This document shows positions 35,569 through 45,290 of a DNA stretch of 64,000 bases, one piece after another. Position 1 is the stretch's first letter. The number at the start of each line of letters is the position of its first letter. This DNA comes from Acinetobacter puyangensis (GTDB taxonomy: Bacteria > Pseudomonadota > Gammaproteobacteria > Pseudomonadales > Moraxellaceae): assembly GCF_900096995.1 (NCBI RefSeq), contig NZ_OANT01000013.1, positions 1 to 64,000 of the forward strand, in the 5' to 3' direction. Position numbers and translations under genes: made by a program. The notes below the pieces were generated by a model. That model was not told where the DNA came from, did not search any database, and worked only from the letters and a program-made list of their open reading frames with translations.

Positions 35569-37623
35569 ATGAACACAGCCCGTTCGCTACATGTATTATC
35601 TGTATGTTTATCTATAATCTTAAGCAGTACTGCCCACAAGGGATTTGCTGAAGAGATTACGGTCAATAATGCTACTTCTACACCAGATATAAGTTCGGTC
35701 CAGAATGTAGAGGAACAACCCAAAATAGATGTGTCAGCTTTAACAATTATTGGTTATCACGAAATTATACCCAATAAAAATGCAATTATTGCTGGTTATG
35801 CTATTACGCCTCAGGATTTAACGCTGCATTTGGATTGGCTGGAACACAATGGCTATCATTTTATTAGCGTAGATCAGCTCATTAAAGCCAAAGAAGGAAA
35901 AATCAAACTTCCTGCCAAGCCTGTTTTACTGACAGTCGATGATGGCTATCAGTCTTTTTATCAGTATGCTTATCCGATTTTTAAAGCCCGTAAAATCCCT
36001 GTCGTGCTTTCAGTCGTGGGTTCATGGCTGGAGCCAAAGTCCGGAATGGTGCAGTTTGGTGATGATCAACTGGATCGCAGTAAATTGTTATCTTGGACAG
36101 AACTTGAGGAAATGCAAAATAGTGGCTATGTTGAAATCGGTAGTCATAGTTATAATTTACATCATGGTGTGATGGGTAATCCGCAAGGTAACTCTGAACC
36201 TGCGGCAATTACTCGAATTTATAATGCTAAAACCAAAAAATATGAAACAGATCAGGAATATGCAGCCCGTATTTATCAGGATTTAAAAAAGAATAATGAA
36301 GTCTTAAAGGCACATGGACTCAAATCTCCACGTGTAATGGTCTGGCCCTATGGGCGTTATAATCTTGAAACGGTAAAAATTGCCAAGCAGCTAGGTATGC
36401 CGATTACCATTACCTTGGATGATGGTCCTGATCATGTCAGTAAATCTCTGGGGCATTTAAATCGTATTTTGGTGGAACGAAATGAGTCCACCAATGCATT
36501 GGCTCAGGATATTCAAAATCGTTTGATGAATTTGACGGATAATAATCGTCCTCAAAAAGTCATGCATGTCGATCTGGATTATATCTATGACAAAGATCCC
36601 GCCCAGCAGGAACGCAATTTAAGCCATTTACTTGATCGTATTAATGCGATGGGGGTAAAGACTGTCTATTTACAGGCTTTTGCTGATCCTGATGCAGATG
36701 GTTCAGCGGACATGGTGTACTTCCCAAATCATTATTTGCCGATGCGGGCAGATCTATTTAACCGTGTGTCGTGGCAAATTCAGACCCGTACTACGGTGCA
36801 GCGTGTCTATGCATGGATGCCGTTATTGGCATGGGATTTACCGGCTAAGACTCCGGCCTCCAAAGCACTTGTGGTGACTCAGCAACCCAAGGCAAGTGAT
36901 CATTTAAATATGGGTTATAAAAGGCTAAGTCCATACTCACCTTTGGCGCGTAAAACCATAGAAAGAATCTATAATGATCTGGCGAAATCAGCGTCATTTG
37001 ATGGGATTTTATTCCACGATGATACGACGCTTTCCGATTATGAAGATGCTAGTCCGGATGCTTTAAATGCATATGCCAAAGCGGGCTTGCCTACAGATCT
37101 GGAGCAAATTCGGCAGAATGATGCATTATTATCAAAATGGACAGCGTTAAAAACCCGGACTATTGATGATTTTGCCATGCAGCTGGCACAACAGGTACGT
37201 TACTATCAGCCTTTTTTACTGACTGCGCGTAATCTTTATGCACAGGTGGCTTTATCTCCCTATGCAGAAAACTGGTATTCACAATCACTGGAACAATCTT
37301 TAAATCGTTATGATTTTACAGCCATTATGGCAATGCCTTATATGGAACAGGCAAAAGATCCGAATCAGTTTTATAATAATATTCTGAAACGGGTAAAGTC
37401 TTATCCCAACGGCATCATGAAAACTGTATTTGAGTTGCAGGCACAAAACTGGCGTACTCAACAGCCTGTCCCTTCGGAAGAAATTTCCAATACGATTAAA
37501 TCATTGTACCAGCAAGGTGCAATGCATATTGCATATTATCCGGATGATCCAATCAAGGATCACCCAGATACGGTTCTTATGCGTGATGCATTTGCAGTTA
37601 AGCCTAACCGTCTTGTTCCTTAA
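35569..37623 (+). CDS. pgaB: Poly-beta-1,6-N-acetyl-D-glucosamine N-deacetylase
   Basis: A 684-residue periplasmic enzyme that partly de-N-acetylates PNAG so the polymer can be exported for biofilm. It has an N-terminal signal (about 1-27, cut near GFA|EE) and a polysaccharide deacetylase domain at about 55-285 with TVDDGYQSF (catalytic Asp pair) and EIGSHSYNLHH (metal His). A C-terminal glycoside-hydrolase-like domain covers about 310-660 (MHVDLDYIYDKDP, GILFHDDTTLSD). There is no clear lipobox, whereas E. coli PgaB is a lipoprotein. The start is ATG 35569 with only a weak ribosome-binding site. pgaA does not precede it. Confidence 0.95.
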   Translation: MNTARSLHVLSVCLSIILSSTAHKGFAEEITVNNATSTPDISSVQNVEEQPKIDVSALTIIGYHEIIPNKNAIIAGYAITPQDLTLHLDWLEHNGYHFISVDQLIKAKEGKIKLPAKPVLLTVDDGYQSFYQYAYPIFKARKIPVVLSVVGSWLEPKSGMVQFGDDQLDRSKLLSWTELEEMQNSGYVEIGSHSYNLHHGVMGNPQGNSEPAAITRIYNAKTKKYETDQEYAARIYQDLKKNNEVLKAHGLKSPRVMVWPYGRYNLETVKIAKQLGMPITITLDDGPDHVSKSLGHLNRILVERNESTNALAQDIQNRLMNLTDNNRPQKVMHVDLDYIYDKDPAQQERNLSHLLDRINAMGVKTVYLQAFADPDADGSADMVYFPNHYLPMRADLFNRVSWQIQTRTTVQRVYAWMPLLAWDLPAKTPASKALVVTQQPKASDHLNMGYKRLSPYSPLARKTIERIYNDLAKSASFDGILFHDDTTLSDYEDASPDALNAYAKAGLPTDLEQIRQNDALLSKWTALKTRTIDDFAMQLAQQVRYYQPFLLTARNLYAQVALSPYAENWYSQSLEQSLNRYDFTAIMAMPYMEQAKDPNQFYNNILKRVKSYPNGIMKTVFELQAQNWRTQQPVPSEEISNTIKSLYQQGAMHIAYYPDDPIKDHPDTVLMRDAFAVKPNRLVP

Positions 37624-37634
37624 AGGAATTAACT

Positions 37635-38906
37635 ATGACGACCCTACATCATTTTTGGCAATCTGCGCTGAACTTTTTGTTCTATTACCCCCTGTTCATG
37701 TCTTATTTATGGATGATGGGCGCAATGATCTTTTACTGGAAAGAACGTCAGGAACCGCCTTATCAACATCCAGCACCACTGCCGGATTACCCCAAAGTTG
37801 CGGTATTGGTGCCATGTTTTAATGAAGGGGACAATGCAGAAGAAACCATCAGTCATGCTTTGGCTTTAAATTATCCCAATTTTGAAGTGATTGCGATTAA
37901 TGATGGGAGCTCTGACAATACTGCCGAAGTTTTAAACCGTTTGTCACAACAGTATGAAAAACTGCGTGTTGTACATTTGGCCCATAATCAGGGCAAAGCT
38001 ATGGCACTGCAAGCAGGCAGTTTACTGACCGATGCTGAGTATTTGATCGGTATTGATGGTGATGCTCTGCTGGATCCAAATGCAGCGATGTGGATGATTC
38101 GGCATTTTATTGCGAATCCTTCAGTGGCAGCGGTGACAGGTAATCCACGTATTCGTAACCGTTCAACTTTATTAGGGCGGGTACAGGTTGGAGAGTTTTC
38201 TTCTATTGTCGGCATGATTAAACGTGCTCAAAAGTCATTTGGACGTATATTTACCGTATCCGGTGTTATTACCGCATTTCGTAAGTCTGCTGTACATGAT
38301 GTCGGCTACTGGTCTCCGAATATGTTGACTGAAGATATTGATATTACATGGAAATTACAACGTGCTGGCTGGGAGATTGATTTTGAGCCGAATGCACTGG
38401 TCTGGATTTTAATGCCGGAAAGTTTAAGCGGACTATGGAAACAGCGTTTACGCTGGGCCATGGGCGGTGCACAAGTACTCATCAAAAATATTGATGTCTT
38501 GATTAAACCACAGCTGAATTATTTATGGCCTTTAATGCTGGAATTGATTTTGACACTGATCTGGTCATATTTGATGCTTACTTTGGCGATTATTTGGATA
38601 ATCCATCTGATTTTACCGGCTTTGGGATTACCTCCTGTAAATTCACCATTTTTGCCGTATGGAACGGGTATTTTTCTAGGTCTGACCTGTTTATTCCAGT
38701 TCGTGATCAGTAAATGGATGGATAGTCGTTATGAACCTGCATTAGGCCGGAACTATTACTGGATGATCTGGTATCCATTTATCTTCTGGCTCATTACTGT
38801 ATCCGCCAGTATCATTGCTTTTCCTAAGGTTCTCCTCCGAGGCAATGGTCAACGTGCACGCTGGGTTAGCCCGGATCGTGGTGTGCGTATTCATCCTGAA
38901 AACTGA
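37635..38906 (+). CDS. pgaC: Poly-beta-1,6-N-acetyl-D-glucosamine synthase
   Basis: A 423-residue inner-membrane glycosyltransferase of family 2 that polymerises GlcNAc from UDP-GlcNAc. It has an N-terminal helix pair and a catalytic domain with VLVPCFNEGDNAEETI, AINDGSSDNT (Asp), GIDGDALLDPNAA, the acceptor-site TEDIDITWKLQ and QRLRWAMGG (QxxRW). C-terminal helices follow. AAGGAATT precedes the ATG. It requires PgaD, encoded next, for activity. Confidence 0.96.
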   Translation: MTTLHHFWQSALNFLFYYPLFMSYLWMMGAMIFYWKERQEPPYQHPAPLPDYPKVAVLVPCFNEGDNAEETISHALALNYPNFEVIAINDGSSDNTAEVLNRLSQQYEKLRVVHLAHNQGKAMALQAGSLLTDAEYLIGIDGDALLDPNAAMWMIRHFIANPSVAAVTGNPRIRNRSTLLGRVQVGEFSSIVGMIKRAQKSFGRIFTVSGVITAFRKSAVHDVGYWSPNMLTEDIDITWKLQRAGWEIDFEPNALVWILMPESLSGLWKQRLRWAMGGAQVLIKNIDVLIKPQLNYLWPLMLELILTLIWSYLMLTLAIIWIIHLILPALGLPPVNSPFLPYGTGIFLGLTCLFQFVISKWMDSRYEPALGRNYYWMIWYPFIFWLITVSASIIAFPKVLLRGNGQRARWVSPDRGVRIHPEN

Positions 38907-38934
38907 CCATCTACCCAAAAAAAGAGATCATAAA

Positions 38935-39348
38935 ATGAAAAATCATTCTTTAATCATCGATATCAGGCACCAGTTGCCCTGGCATCGGCGTTATATGTCG
39001 AATACCACCACGGCACTTTTATGGGCAAGCTGGTTATTATTATGGCGTCCCATGATGATTTTACTGGGGATTATTGGGGTACAGAATCATCATATCGTGC
39101 ACCATCTGTTGATGTTGTTTTTGACCGCACTGGAAAAAGGTGTGATCATGCTGGTGGTCTGTGCCCTGTTATTGCTGCTCTGGAATAACTTTGTACCGTT
39201 TAAACCCTTTAAACGTGTTGCTGCTAAAAATACACAGGATTATGCTCAGCATTTTGCGTTAGATACGCAACATTTACAGCACTGTCGTCAGCAAAAAATT
39301 ACTGTGGTTCATTATGATGAAACCGGTAAAATCACTGAAATTGATTAA
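38935..39348 (+). CDS. pgaD: PNAG synthesis auxiliary protein PgaD
   Basis: A 137-residue inner-membrane protein with two hydrophobic helices (about 25-50 and 60-85) and a charged C-terminal tail. In E. coli, PgaD binds PgaC and is stabilised by cyclic di-GMP, linking polymer synthesis to that signal. I use the ATG at 38935 rather than the longer frame from 38815, which overlaps pgaC and gives an atypical N-terminus. It is the last gene of pgaBCD, followed by a terminator. Confidence 0.88.
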   Translation: MKNHSLIIDIRHQLPWHRRYMSNTTTALLWASWLLLWRPMMILLGIIGVQNHHIVHHLLMLFLTALEKGVIMLVVCALLLLLWNNFVPFKPFKRVAAKNTQDYAQHFALDTQHLQHCRQQKITVVHYDETGKITEID

Positions 39349-39352
39349 CCAG

Positions 39353-39390
39353 GAGGCTGTGTCATTATGTAATGATACAGCCTCTTTTTT
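39353..39390 (+). terminator. Intrinsic terminator of pgaBCD
   Basis: GAGGCTGTGTCATTA pairs with TAATGATACAGCCTC (one G-T pair, two-base loop) and runs into TTTTTTATT. Confidence 0.92.
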
Positions 39391-39961
39391 ATTGATGAGA
39401 CATGCTTTGATAAAGCGCCAATAATTTTTGTGCGCCCAATAATAAATTATCCTGCCACTCCAGATGCGCTGTGTCATTGGCACCATCGGTAATATATTTT
39501 ACCGAAATCAAGCGTACCCCCAATTTTTTACAGACCTTTGCCATGGCATAGCCTTCCATATCGACCAGATCACAGGCAATCTTGGGTTGACCTGTTTCAA
39601 AACTATCACCCGTGCCACAAATACCTTGCGGTAAATGCTTAAAATAAGGCTCAAGTTGAATTTCGGCAGGAATTTCTTTATCTAATGGTGTCACGCCGAC
39701 GGCAAAGCCCAAGGGTGAGACATCCATATCACGTTGTACAAATTGGCTGACTTCTACCAGAGTATGGGCATCGAATACGCTGCTTCCTGCGGAACCCAGA
39801 TTTAATACAGTATCACAGCCTGTTTTTTGAATCACTTCAAAGGTTTTAAAGGCAGCATTGACTTTGCCAATACCGCTGTAATGCACCTCAATACCAGCTT
39901 GTTCAAACAGACCATGGGATTCGTCGGGAATGGCCATGATAATGGCGAGAGAATGATTCAT
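39389..39961 (-). CDS. Cytosolic nucleosidase (phosphorylase superfamily)
   Basis: A 190-residue PNP_UDP_1-fold protein with no signal peptide: AIIMAIPDESHGLF at the N-terminus, SGIGKVNAAFKTFEVI, NLGSAGSS, DLVDMEGYAMAKVCKKLG and the catalytic Asp in KYITDGAND. It resembles short MTA/SAH nucleosidases. MTA, SAH or futalosine are possible substrates. I chose the ATG at 39961 because the family begins at the first beta strand; the frame extends to 40075 but those residues look random and Cys-rich. It is the third member of this superfamily in the window. Confidence 0.82.
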   Translation of the reverse strand: MNHSLAIIMAIPDESHGLFEQAGIEVHYSGIGKVNAAFKTFEVIQKTGCDTVLNLGSAGSSVFDAHTLVEVSQFVQRDMDVSPLGFAVGVTPLDKEIPAEIQLEPYFKHLPQGICGTGDSFETGQPKIACDLVDMEGYAMAKVCKKLGVRLISVKYITDGANDTAHLEWQDNLLLGAQKLLALYQSMSHQ

Positions 39962-40110
39962 ATGAAAAAACAGGGTAAAATAAAATCTATTAGAAATAAA
40001 ATCGTTGCAGGAAGCAAATTTTAATTGCTGTTTAAAAACACAACAACAAGAACAATTTGTGATTTTATGGCACAATATCCCACTTTAGATTTACGATTTT
40101 ATTTTAGGCT

Positions 40111-41127
40111 ATGAAGCTGCTACGTCTGCATGCACACGCTCCACACCATCAGATCCCGCCGACAGCGGTGACGATAGGTAATTTTGATGGTATCCATGTT
40201 GGCCATCAGGCGATGATTGCACAATTAAAAAATGTTGCTCAGGCAGAAAATTTAAAAAGTCTAGTGATGATTTTTGAACCACAGCCTTTAGAGTTTTTTA
40301 AGGGTTATGATGCCCCACCCCGTATTACTTCTATGCGTGAGAAAGTAGAAATTCTGACCGAGATGGGTGTGGATTATGTGGCAATTGCCAAATTTGATGA
40401 TGCCTTTCGCAGCATGAGTGCGATGGATTTTGCCGAATTATTAAAAAAACAGCTCAATGCCAAAAGTCTGGTGTTGGGTGATGATTTCCATTTTGGCAAA
40501 AATCGCAGTGGAGACAGTGCTTTTTTACGACAACAAGGCTTTGATGTTTTTAATTTAGACACCATACATGTGCATGAGCAACGGGTCAGTTCAACCCGTA
40601 TTCGTGAAGTGCTACAACAAGGTGATCTGGCACTGGCTGCAAAATTACTGGGTAGACCTTATAGTATTACCGGACGTGTGCTACACGGTAATAAAATTGG
40701 CCGCACACTGGATTTTCCGACCATTAATGTGGCATTGCACCGACATAAACCCTGTTTACGGGGCATTTATGCGGTAGATGTGCGTTGTATGGAATTACCA
40801 TTATCCCGAAAAGTGGCTGAAGAGAATCCGCAGCAAACCGGTATTGCAGCGTATACACCCTATAGTTTGTTTGGTGCTGCCAATGTCGGTACACGACCTG
40901 CCATCAAACAGGAAGATCCGGAATGGCGATTAGAAGTACATTTTCCTGATGTTTCTGCTAATCTGTATGGCCTATTAATGCGGGTGACTTTTTTGCATTA
41001 TTTACATGGCGAGAAAAACTACGCTTCTCTGGAGGCCTTAAAACAAGGTATTGCTGAGGATGTGGTACAGTTACGCCAGTATCGGCAGGATACCGCAGAA
41101 TTTCCTTTTGGAAATTTGAGTCTGTAA
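40111..41127 (+). CDS. ribF: Bifunctional riboflavin kinase / FAD synthetase
   Basis: A 338-residue cytosolic enzyme making FMN and then FAD. The N-terminal adenylyltransferase domain (about 15-180) shows TIGNFDGIHVGHQAMI (HxGH) and HVHEQRVSSTRIREVL. The C-terminal kinase domain (about 185-325) shows GRVLHGNKIGRTLDFPTINV. The insert between kinase strands (residues about 230-255) is somewhat longer than in E. coli RibF (313). It lies upstream of ileS with 138 bases between, the order seen in many gammaproteobacteria. No FMN riboswitch is visible. Confidence 0.95.
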   Translation: MKLLRLHAHAPHHQIPPTAVTIGNFDGIHVGHQAMIAQLKNVAQAENLKSLVMIFEPQPLEFFKGYDAPPRITSMREKVEILTEMGVDYVAIAKFDDAFRSMSAMDFAELLKKQLNAKSLVLGDDFHFGKNRSGDSAFLRQQGFDVFNLDTIHVHEQRVSSTRIREVLQQGDLALAAKLLGRPYSITGRVLHGNKIGRTLDFPTINVALHRHKPCLRGIYAVDVRCMELPLSRKVAEENPQQTGIAAYTPYSLFGAANVGTRPAIKQEDPEWRLEVHFPDVSANLYGLLMRVTFLHYLHGEKNYASLEALKQGIAEDVVQLRQYRQDTAEFPFGNLSL

Positions 41128-41265
41128 CCAGATTGATGCCCGATTCAAAAATGGATTGGGCAAGCATATGTTGAAAGATATGTTTGAAACGCCCCGAATT
41201 CGGGGATTACATTGAGTGATAAAGCAACCGTCAGCACAGGCTGATTTAACTGGAAGACAACGTGC

Positions 41266-44112
41266 ATGAGCGATAAGCAAACTTCTGAAAATGCAGTGGA
41301 TTACAAAGCCACGCTTAACCTTCCCCATACAGACTTTGCCATGAAGGCAAATTTGGCTGTACGTGAAGCAAAATGGTTAGACGACTGGTATGCCGACAAC
41401 ATTTATCAGCAGATTCGTGCATCGCGAATTGGCAAGAAAAAATACATTCTGCACGATGGCCCTCCCTATGCCAATGGTTCAATTCACTTGGGACATGCAG
41501 TCAATAAAGTGCTCAAAGACATTATTGTCAAAAGTCGTACACTGGACGGTTTTGATGCACCCTATGTTCCGGGCTGGGATTGTCATGGTTTACCGATTGA
41601 ATTAAAAGTCGAAGAAAAAGTCGGCAAAGTCGGGGTAAAAGTTGATGCTTCAACCTTTCGTAAAGCGTGTCGTGAATACGCATTAACCCAGATTGCATTA
41701 CAGAAAAAAGATTTTAAACGTCTTGGCGTGTTTGGTGACTGGGACAATCCTTATCTCACCATGAACTTTAAACAGGAAGCCGATATTGTTCGTGCACTGG
41801 GTTTAATCCAGAAAAATGGACATATTCAGCCGGGATTAAAACCTGTGAACTGGTGTCTGGATTGTGGTTCTGCGCTGGCTGAAGCCGAAGTGGAATATGA
41901 AGATAAACAATCGGACGCGATTGATGTCGGTTTTGCAGTGGTGGATTTAAAGGATTTATCAGCACGTGTGGGTGTCGAAGTTACACAGCCAACCGACATT
42001 GTGATCTGGACGACCACACCATGGACATTACCTGCCAATCAGGCAGTTGCATTGAATGCCGAACTGGACTATCAACTGGTGCAGGTCAATACCGATCATG
42101 GCCCACAAAACCTGATTTTAGCCAAAGATCTGGTAGCGTCGGCTTGTGAACGTTATCAGTTGGAAAATCCACAAGTTCTGGCAGATTTCACCGGTGATAA
42201 ACTGGAAAAATTAAGCCTGCAACACCCGTTAATTGCCGAACGTCAAGTACCTGTTATTTTGGGTGAGCATGTGATTGCCACCAGTGGTACAGGTGCAGTG
42301 CATACCGCACCTGGGCATGGTGTGGACGATTATAAAGTTGGCTTGCAATATGGTTTGAAAGTCGATAATCCGGTGGGTGGAAATGGTGTTTATTTGCCAA
42401 CTTCTCCAGTATTTGCCGGTGAGCATATTTATAAAGCCAATCCAAAAATCATTGCAACACTGGGCGATACAGGTCGTTTATGGGCACATAAAAAGATTAG
42501 CCATAGCTATCCGCATTGCTGGCGTCATAAAACTCCGATTATCTTCCGTGCGACACCACAATGGTTTATCAGCATGGAACAAAAAGGCTTACGTGAAACT
42601 GCCCTTAAAGAAATTGAAAACAACATCGAATTTATCCCGGACTGGGGTAAAAACCGTATGCAGTCTATGGTCGAAGGTCGGCCGGACTGGTGTATTTCCC
42701 GTCAACGTACCTGGGGCGTGCCGATCACTTTCTTTGTGCATAAAGATAGCAATGAATTGCATCCGCGTACGCAGGAGTTGATTGAAGAGGTTGCCAACCT
42801 GATTGAACAGGAAGGCATTGATGCCTGGTTTAATCGTGAGCCTAAGGATTTCCTGCCAGCCGATGAAGCGGCACAATATAATTGTGTGCGTGATACGCTA
42901 GATGTCTGGTTTGACTCTGGGACAACACATTATGCAGTGCTGGATCAGCGTCCGGAATTGCAACGCCCTGCTGATCTTTATCTGGAAGGTTCAGATCAGC
43001 ATCGTGGCTGGTTCCAGACCTCATTATTGGCAAGTGTTGCCATTAATGATGCTGCGCCATATAAAGCTTTATTGACGCATGGTTTTACTGTCGATGAAAA
43101 TGGCCGTAAGTTATCCAAATCTCTAGGCAACTATATTCCGCTGGATGACATCATCAAACAACTGGGTGCGGATGGTTTGCGTTTATATGTCGCATCTAGC
43201 GATTATCGCTATGAAATTGCCGCATCTAAAGAAATCTTTAGCCGTGTATCGGACAGCTATCGCCGTATTCGTAATACCCTGCGCTTCCTGCTGGCAAACT
43301 TGAATGGCTTTCAACCGAGCCGTGATTGCTTGCCTATAAATGAATTGATTGCACTGGATCAATATATTTTGCAGCGTACTGCCGAAGTACAAAAAACCAT
43401 TACTCAAGCCTATAGTGACATGAGTTTCCATGTGGTGGTGAATGCCCTCACCCAGTTCTGTATTAATGATCTGGGCGGTTTCTATCTGGATATTATCAAG
43501 GATCGTCAATACACCACCAAGGCAGATTCACAGGCTCGTCGTTCGGCACAAACGGCACTGTATCATCTGGTACAAGCTTTTGTCCGCTGGATGAGTCCGA
43601 TCTTAAGCTTTACCGCACAAGAAGCATGGGCATTGATTCCGGAACAAAGTGAGCAATATGTCTTTACCACAGAGTGGTATGATATTCCGACTGCAACCAC
43701 AGCGAATGCCTTTAGTGAAACAGACTGGCAAACCCTGATTGCGGTGAAATCGGCAGTGAATAAGCAAATCGAAGTGGCACGTAATGCCAAACTGGTGGGA
43801 AGTAATCTGTCGGCAAAAGTTGAAATCTGGGCAGATGATGCCTTGAAACAACTGCTGGATCGTCTGGAAGATGAATTACGTTTTGTCTTGATCACCTCAC
43901 AGGTTCAGGTCTATGCATTTGATGCTGCACAAGGTGAAGCCACAGATCTGGCGGGCCTAAATGTCAAAGTATCTGCATCGATTGGTGAGAAATGTGCGCG
44001 CTGCTGGCATGTCTTACCAGATGTCAACACACATGCTGATCATCCCGGTTTATGCTCTCGCTGTATCATCAACTTACCATCTGGTACAGGTGAAGTGAGA
44101 AAATATGCCTAA
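41266..44112 (+). CDS. ileS: Isoleucyl-tRNA synthetase
   Basis: A 948-residue class I aminoacyl-tRNA synthetase. HLGH at 74-77 is the HIGH motif and KLSKS at 615-619 the KMSKS loop. The CP1 editing domain includes WTTTPWTLPANQA and GTGAVHTAPGHG. A C-terminal zinc finger is formed by CARCW and CSRC, as in bacterial IleS. GGAAG precedes the ATG. It overlaps lspA by eight bases, as in the E. coli ileS-lspA operon. Confidence 0.98.
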   Translation: MSDKQTSENAVDYKATLNLPHTDFAMKANLAVREAKWLDDWYADNIYQQIRASRIGKKKYILHDGPPYANGSIHLGHAVNKVLKDIIVKSRTLDGFDAPYVPGWDCHGLPIELKVEEKVGKVGVKVDASTFRKACREYALTQIALQKKDFKRLGVFGDWDNPYLTMNFKQEADIVRALGLIQKNGHIQPGLKPVNWCLDCGSALAEAEVEYEDKQSDAIDVGFAVVDLKDLSARVGVEVTQPTDIVIWTTTPWTLPANQAVALNAELDYQLVQVNTDHGPQNLILAKDLVASACERYQLENPQVLADFTGDKLEKLSLQHPLIAERQVPVILGEHVIATSGTGAVHTAPGHGVDDYKVGLQYGLKVDNPVGGNGVYLPTSPVFAGEHIYKANPKIIATLGDTGRLWAHKKISHSYPHCWRHKTPIIFRATPQWFISMEQKGLRETALKEIENNIEFIPDWGKNRMQSMVEGRPDWCISRQRTWGVPITFFVHKDSNELHPRTQELIEEVANLIEQEGIDAWFNREPKDFLPADEAAQYNCVRDTLDVWFDSGTTHYAVLDQRPELQRPADLYLEGSDQHRGWFQTSLLASVAINDAAPYKALLTHGFTVDENGRKLSKSLGNYIPLDDIIKQLGADGLRLYVASSDYRYEIAASKEIFSRVSDSYRRIRNTLRFLLANLNGFQPSRDCLPINELIALDQYILQRTAEVQKTITQAYSDMSFHVVVNALTQFCINDLGGFYLDIIKDRQYTTKADSQARRSAQTALYHLVQAFVRWMSPILSFTAQEAWALIPEQSEQYVFTTEWYDIPTATTANAFSETDWQTLIAVKSAVNKQIEVARNAKLVGSNLSAKVEIWADDALKQLLDRLEDELRFVLITSQVQVYAFDAAQGEATDLAGLNVKVSASIGEKCARCWHVLPDVNTHADHPGLCSRCIINLPSGTGEVRKYA

Positions 44113-44677
44113 GCAAAATTCCGGCTGGTTACGCTTCTATCCACATAATTTGATCTGGTTGGGACTGGCGATCCTGACCATTGTGCTGGATCAAATTACC
44201 AAACAGATTGCATTGGCAAAACTGGTATTTGAAGGTAACAGCATTAATGTGCTGCCAGTATTTAGTTGGACGCTGGCCTATAATCCGGGCGCGGCGTTTA
44301 GCTTTTTATCCGATGCTGGTGGTTGGCAACGCTATTTCTTTACTGCATTGGCAGGTGTGGTGTCGGTGATTTTTGTATTTTGGCTCATGCGTATGCCAAA
44401 AAGTTTAAAAGTATTACCTGCGGCAATTGCGTTGATTCTGGGCGGTGCGGTGGGCAATTTGATTGATCGTTTAACCACTCAACTGATCAATTATCGTGGT
44501 GAACCTGTGCATGGTGTGGTGATTGACTTCCTGCATGTACATTACCAGAGCTGGAATTTTCCGGTATTTAATCTGGCAGATTGTGCCATTACACTGGGGA
44601 CGATTTTACTGCTTATCGATACATTTTTCCTTGAGAAAAAACGTCACCAAATCAAAGCCGAGCCAAAGCATGACTGA
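44105..44677 (+). CDS. lspA: Lipoprotein signal peptidase II
   Basis: A 190-residue inner-membrane aspartyl protease that removes signal peptides from diacylated prolipoproteins. Four hydrophobic helices are visible. The catalytic aspartates lie in GNLIDR and FNLADCAI, and the family segment LAYNPGAAFSFL is present. A C-terminal basic tail of about 15 residues makes it slightly long (E. coli 164). It overlaps ileS and fkpB, so translation is coupled. Several lipoproteins in this window would be its substrates. Confidence 0.97.
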   Translation: MPKQNSGWLRFYPHNLIWLGLAILTIVLDQITKQIALAKLVFEGNSINVLPVFSWTLAYNPGAAFSFLSDAGGWQRYFFTALAGVVSVIFVFWLMRMPKSLKVLPAAIALILGGAVGNLIDRLTTQLINYRGEPVHGVVIDFLHVHYQSWNFPVFNLADCAITLGTILLLIDTFFLEKKRHQIKAEPKHD

Positions 44678-45167
44678 AACAAACACATTAGATATCATTA
44701 ATCCCAATGATGAAACCCGCATTGAAGAAGGCGCAAAAGTTGAGTTGCATTTTTCTGTTGCGATTGAAGATGGCGCCGAAATTGATAATACCCGTAGTCG
44801 CGATGAGCCGGTCAGTCTAGTGATTGGTGATGGTAATTTATTGCCCGGTTTTGAAAAGGCTTTGATGGGTTTGCGCGCAGGTGATCGTCGTACTGTACAT
44901 TTACCACCCGAAGATGCATTTGGGCCGTGGAATCCGGAAAATGTACAAAAGTTTGATACGGTAAAATTTGAGCAACGACCTCAGCTTGGACAGATGATTG
45001 AGTTTGAAGATAAGTCCAAATCCAGCTTATTCGGTGTGGTTAGATTGGTAGGTGATGACATTACCGAGATTGATTTTAATCATCCATTGGCAGGCAAAAA
45101 TATTACTTTTGCGGTGGAAATCTTTAAGGTAACCCCTAAAGGTCAGCAAGGTATTCAGTTAAGATAA
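44670..45167 (+). CDS. fkpB: FKBP-type peptidyl-prolyl cis-trans isomerase, SlpA-like
   Basis: A 165-residue isomerase with the SlpA/FkpB organisation: an FKBP strand region (AKVELHFSVAIEDGAEIDNT, LVIGDGNLLPGFEKALMG) with the inserted IF chaperone domain at about 75-130 (GDRRTVHLPPEDAFGPWN) and HPLAGKNITFAVEI near the end. The ATG at 44670 overlaps the lspA stop by eight bases; the longer frame from 44523 lies inside lspA and is rejected. The order ileS-lspA-fkpB matches E. coli. Confidence 0.94.
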   Translation: MTETNTLDIINPNDETRIEEGAKVELHFSVAIEDGAEIDNTRSRDEPVSLVIGDGNLLPGFEKALMGLRAGDRRTVHLPPEDAFGPWNPENVQKFDTVKFEQRPQLGQMIEFEDKSKSSLFGVVRLVGDDITEIDFNHPLAGKNITFAVEIFKVTPKGQQGIQLR

Positions 45168-45190
45168 TCAAGTAAAATGGATTGAATATG

Positions 45191-45222
45191 CCCATGTATA
45201 TTGATTTATACATGGGTTTTTT
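45191..45222 (+). terminator. Intrinsic terminator of the ileS operon
   Basis: CCCATGTATA-TTGATT-TATACATGGG followed by TTTTTT. Confidence 0.93.
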
Positions 45223-45290
45223 CACTAAAAATTACTAAAATCTGCTACTTCCACGCTATTTTTTAATTAACATAAATTACACATCGATTA

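Noticed and set aside
38815..38934. Longer start for pgaD overlapping pgaC
   Set aside because: It would overlap pgaC by about 90 bases and give a non-membrane N-terminus. The ATG at 38935 gives the expected size.
39962..40075. N-terminal extension of the cytosolic nucleosidase
   Set aside because: These 38 residues are Cys-rich and unlike the family, and the fold starts at the internal Met encoded at 39961.
40013..40110. FMN riboswitch before ribF
   Set aside because: The leader is under 100 bases from any credible upstream gene start and has none of the conserved RFN-element helices I would expect.
44523..44669. Longer start for the FKBP gene
   Set aside because: The extension lies inside lspA in another frame, and the family starts at the Met encoded at 44670.
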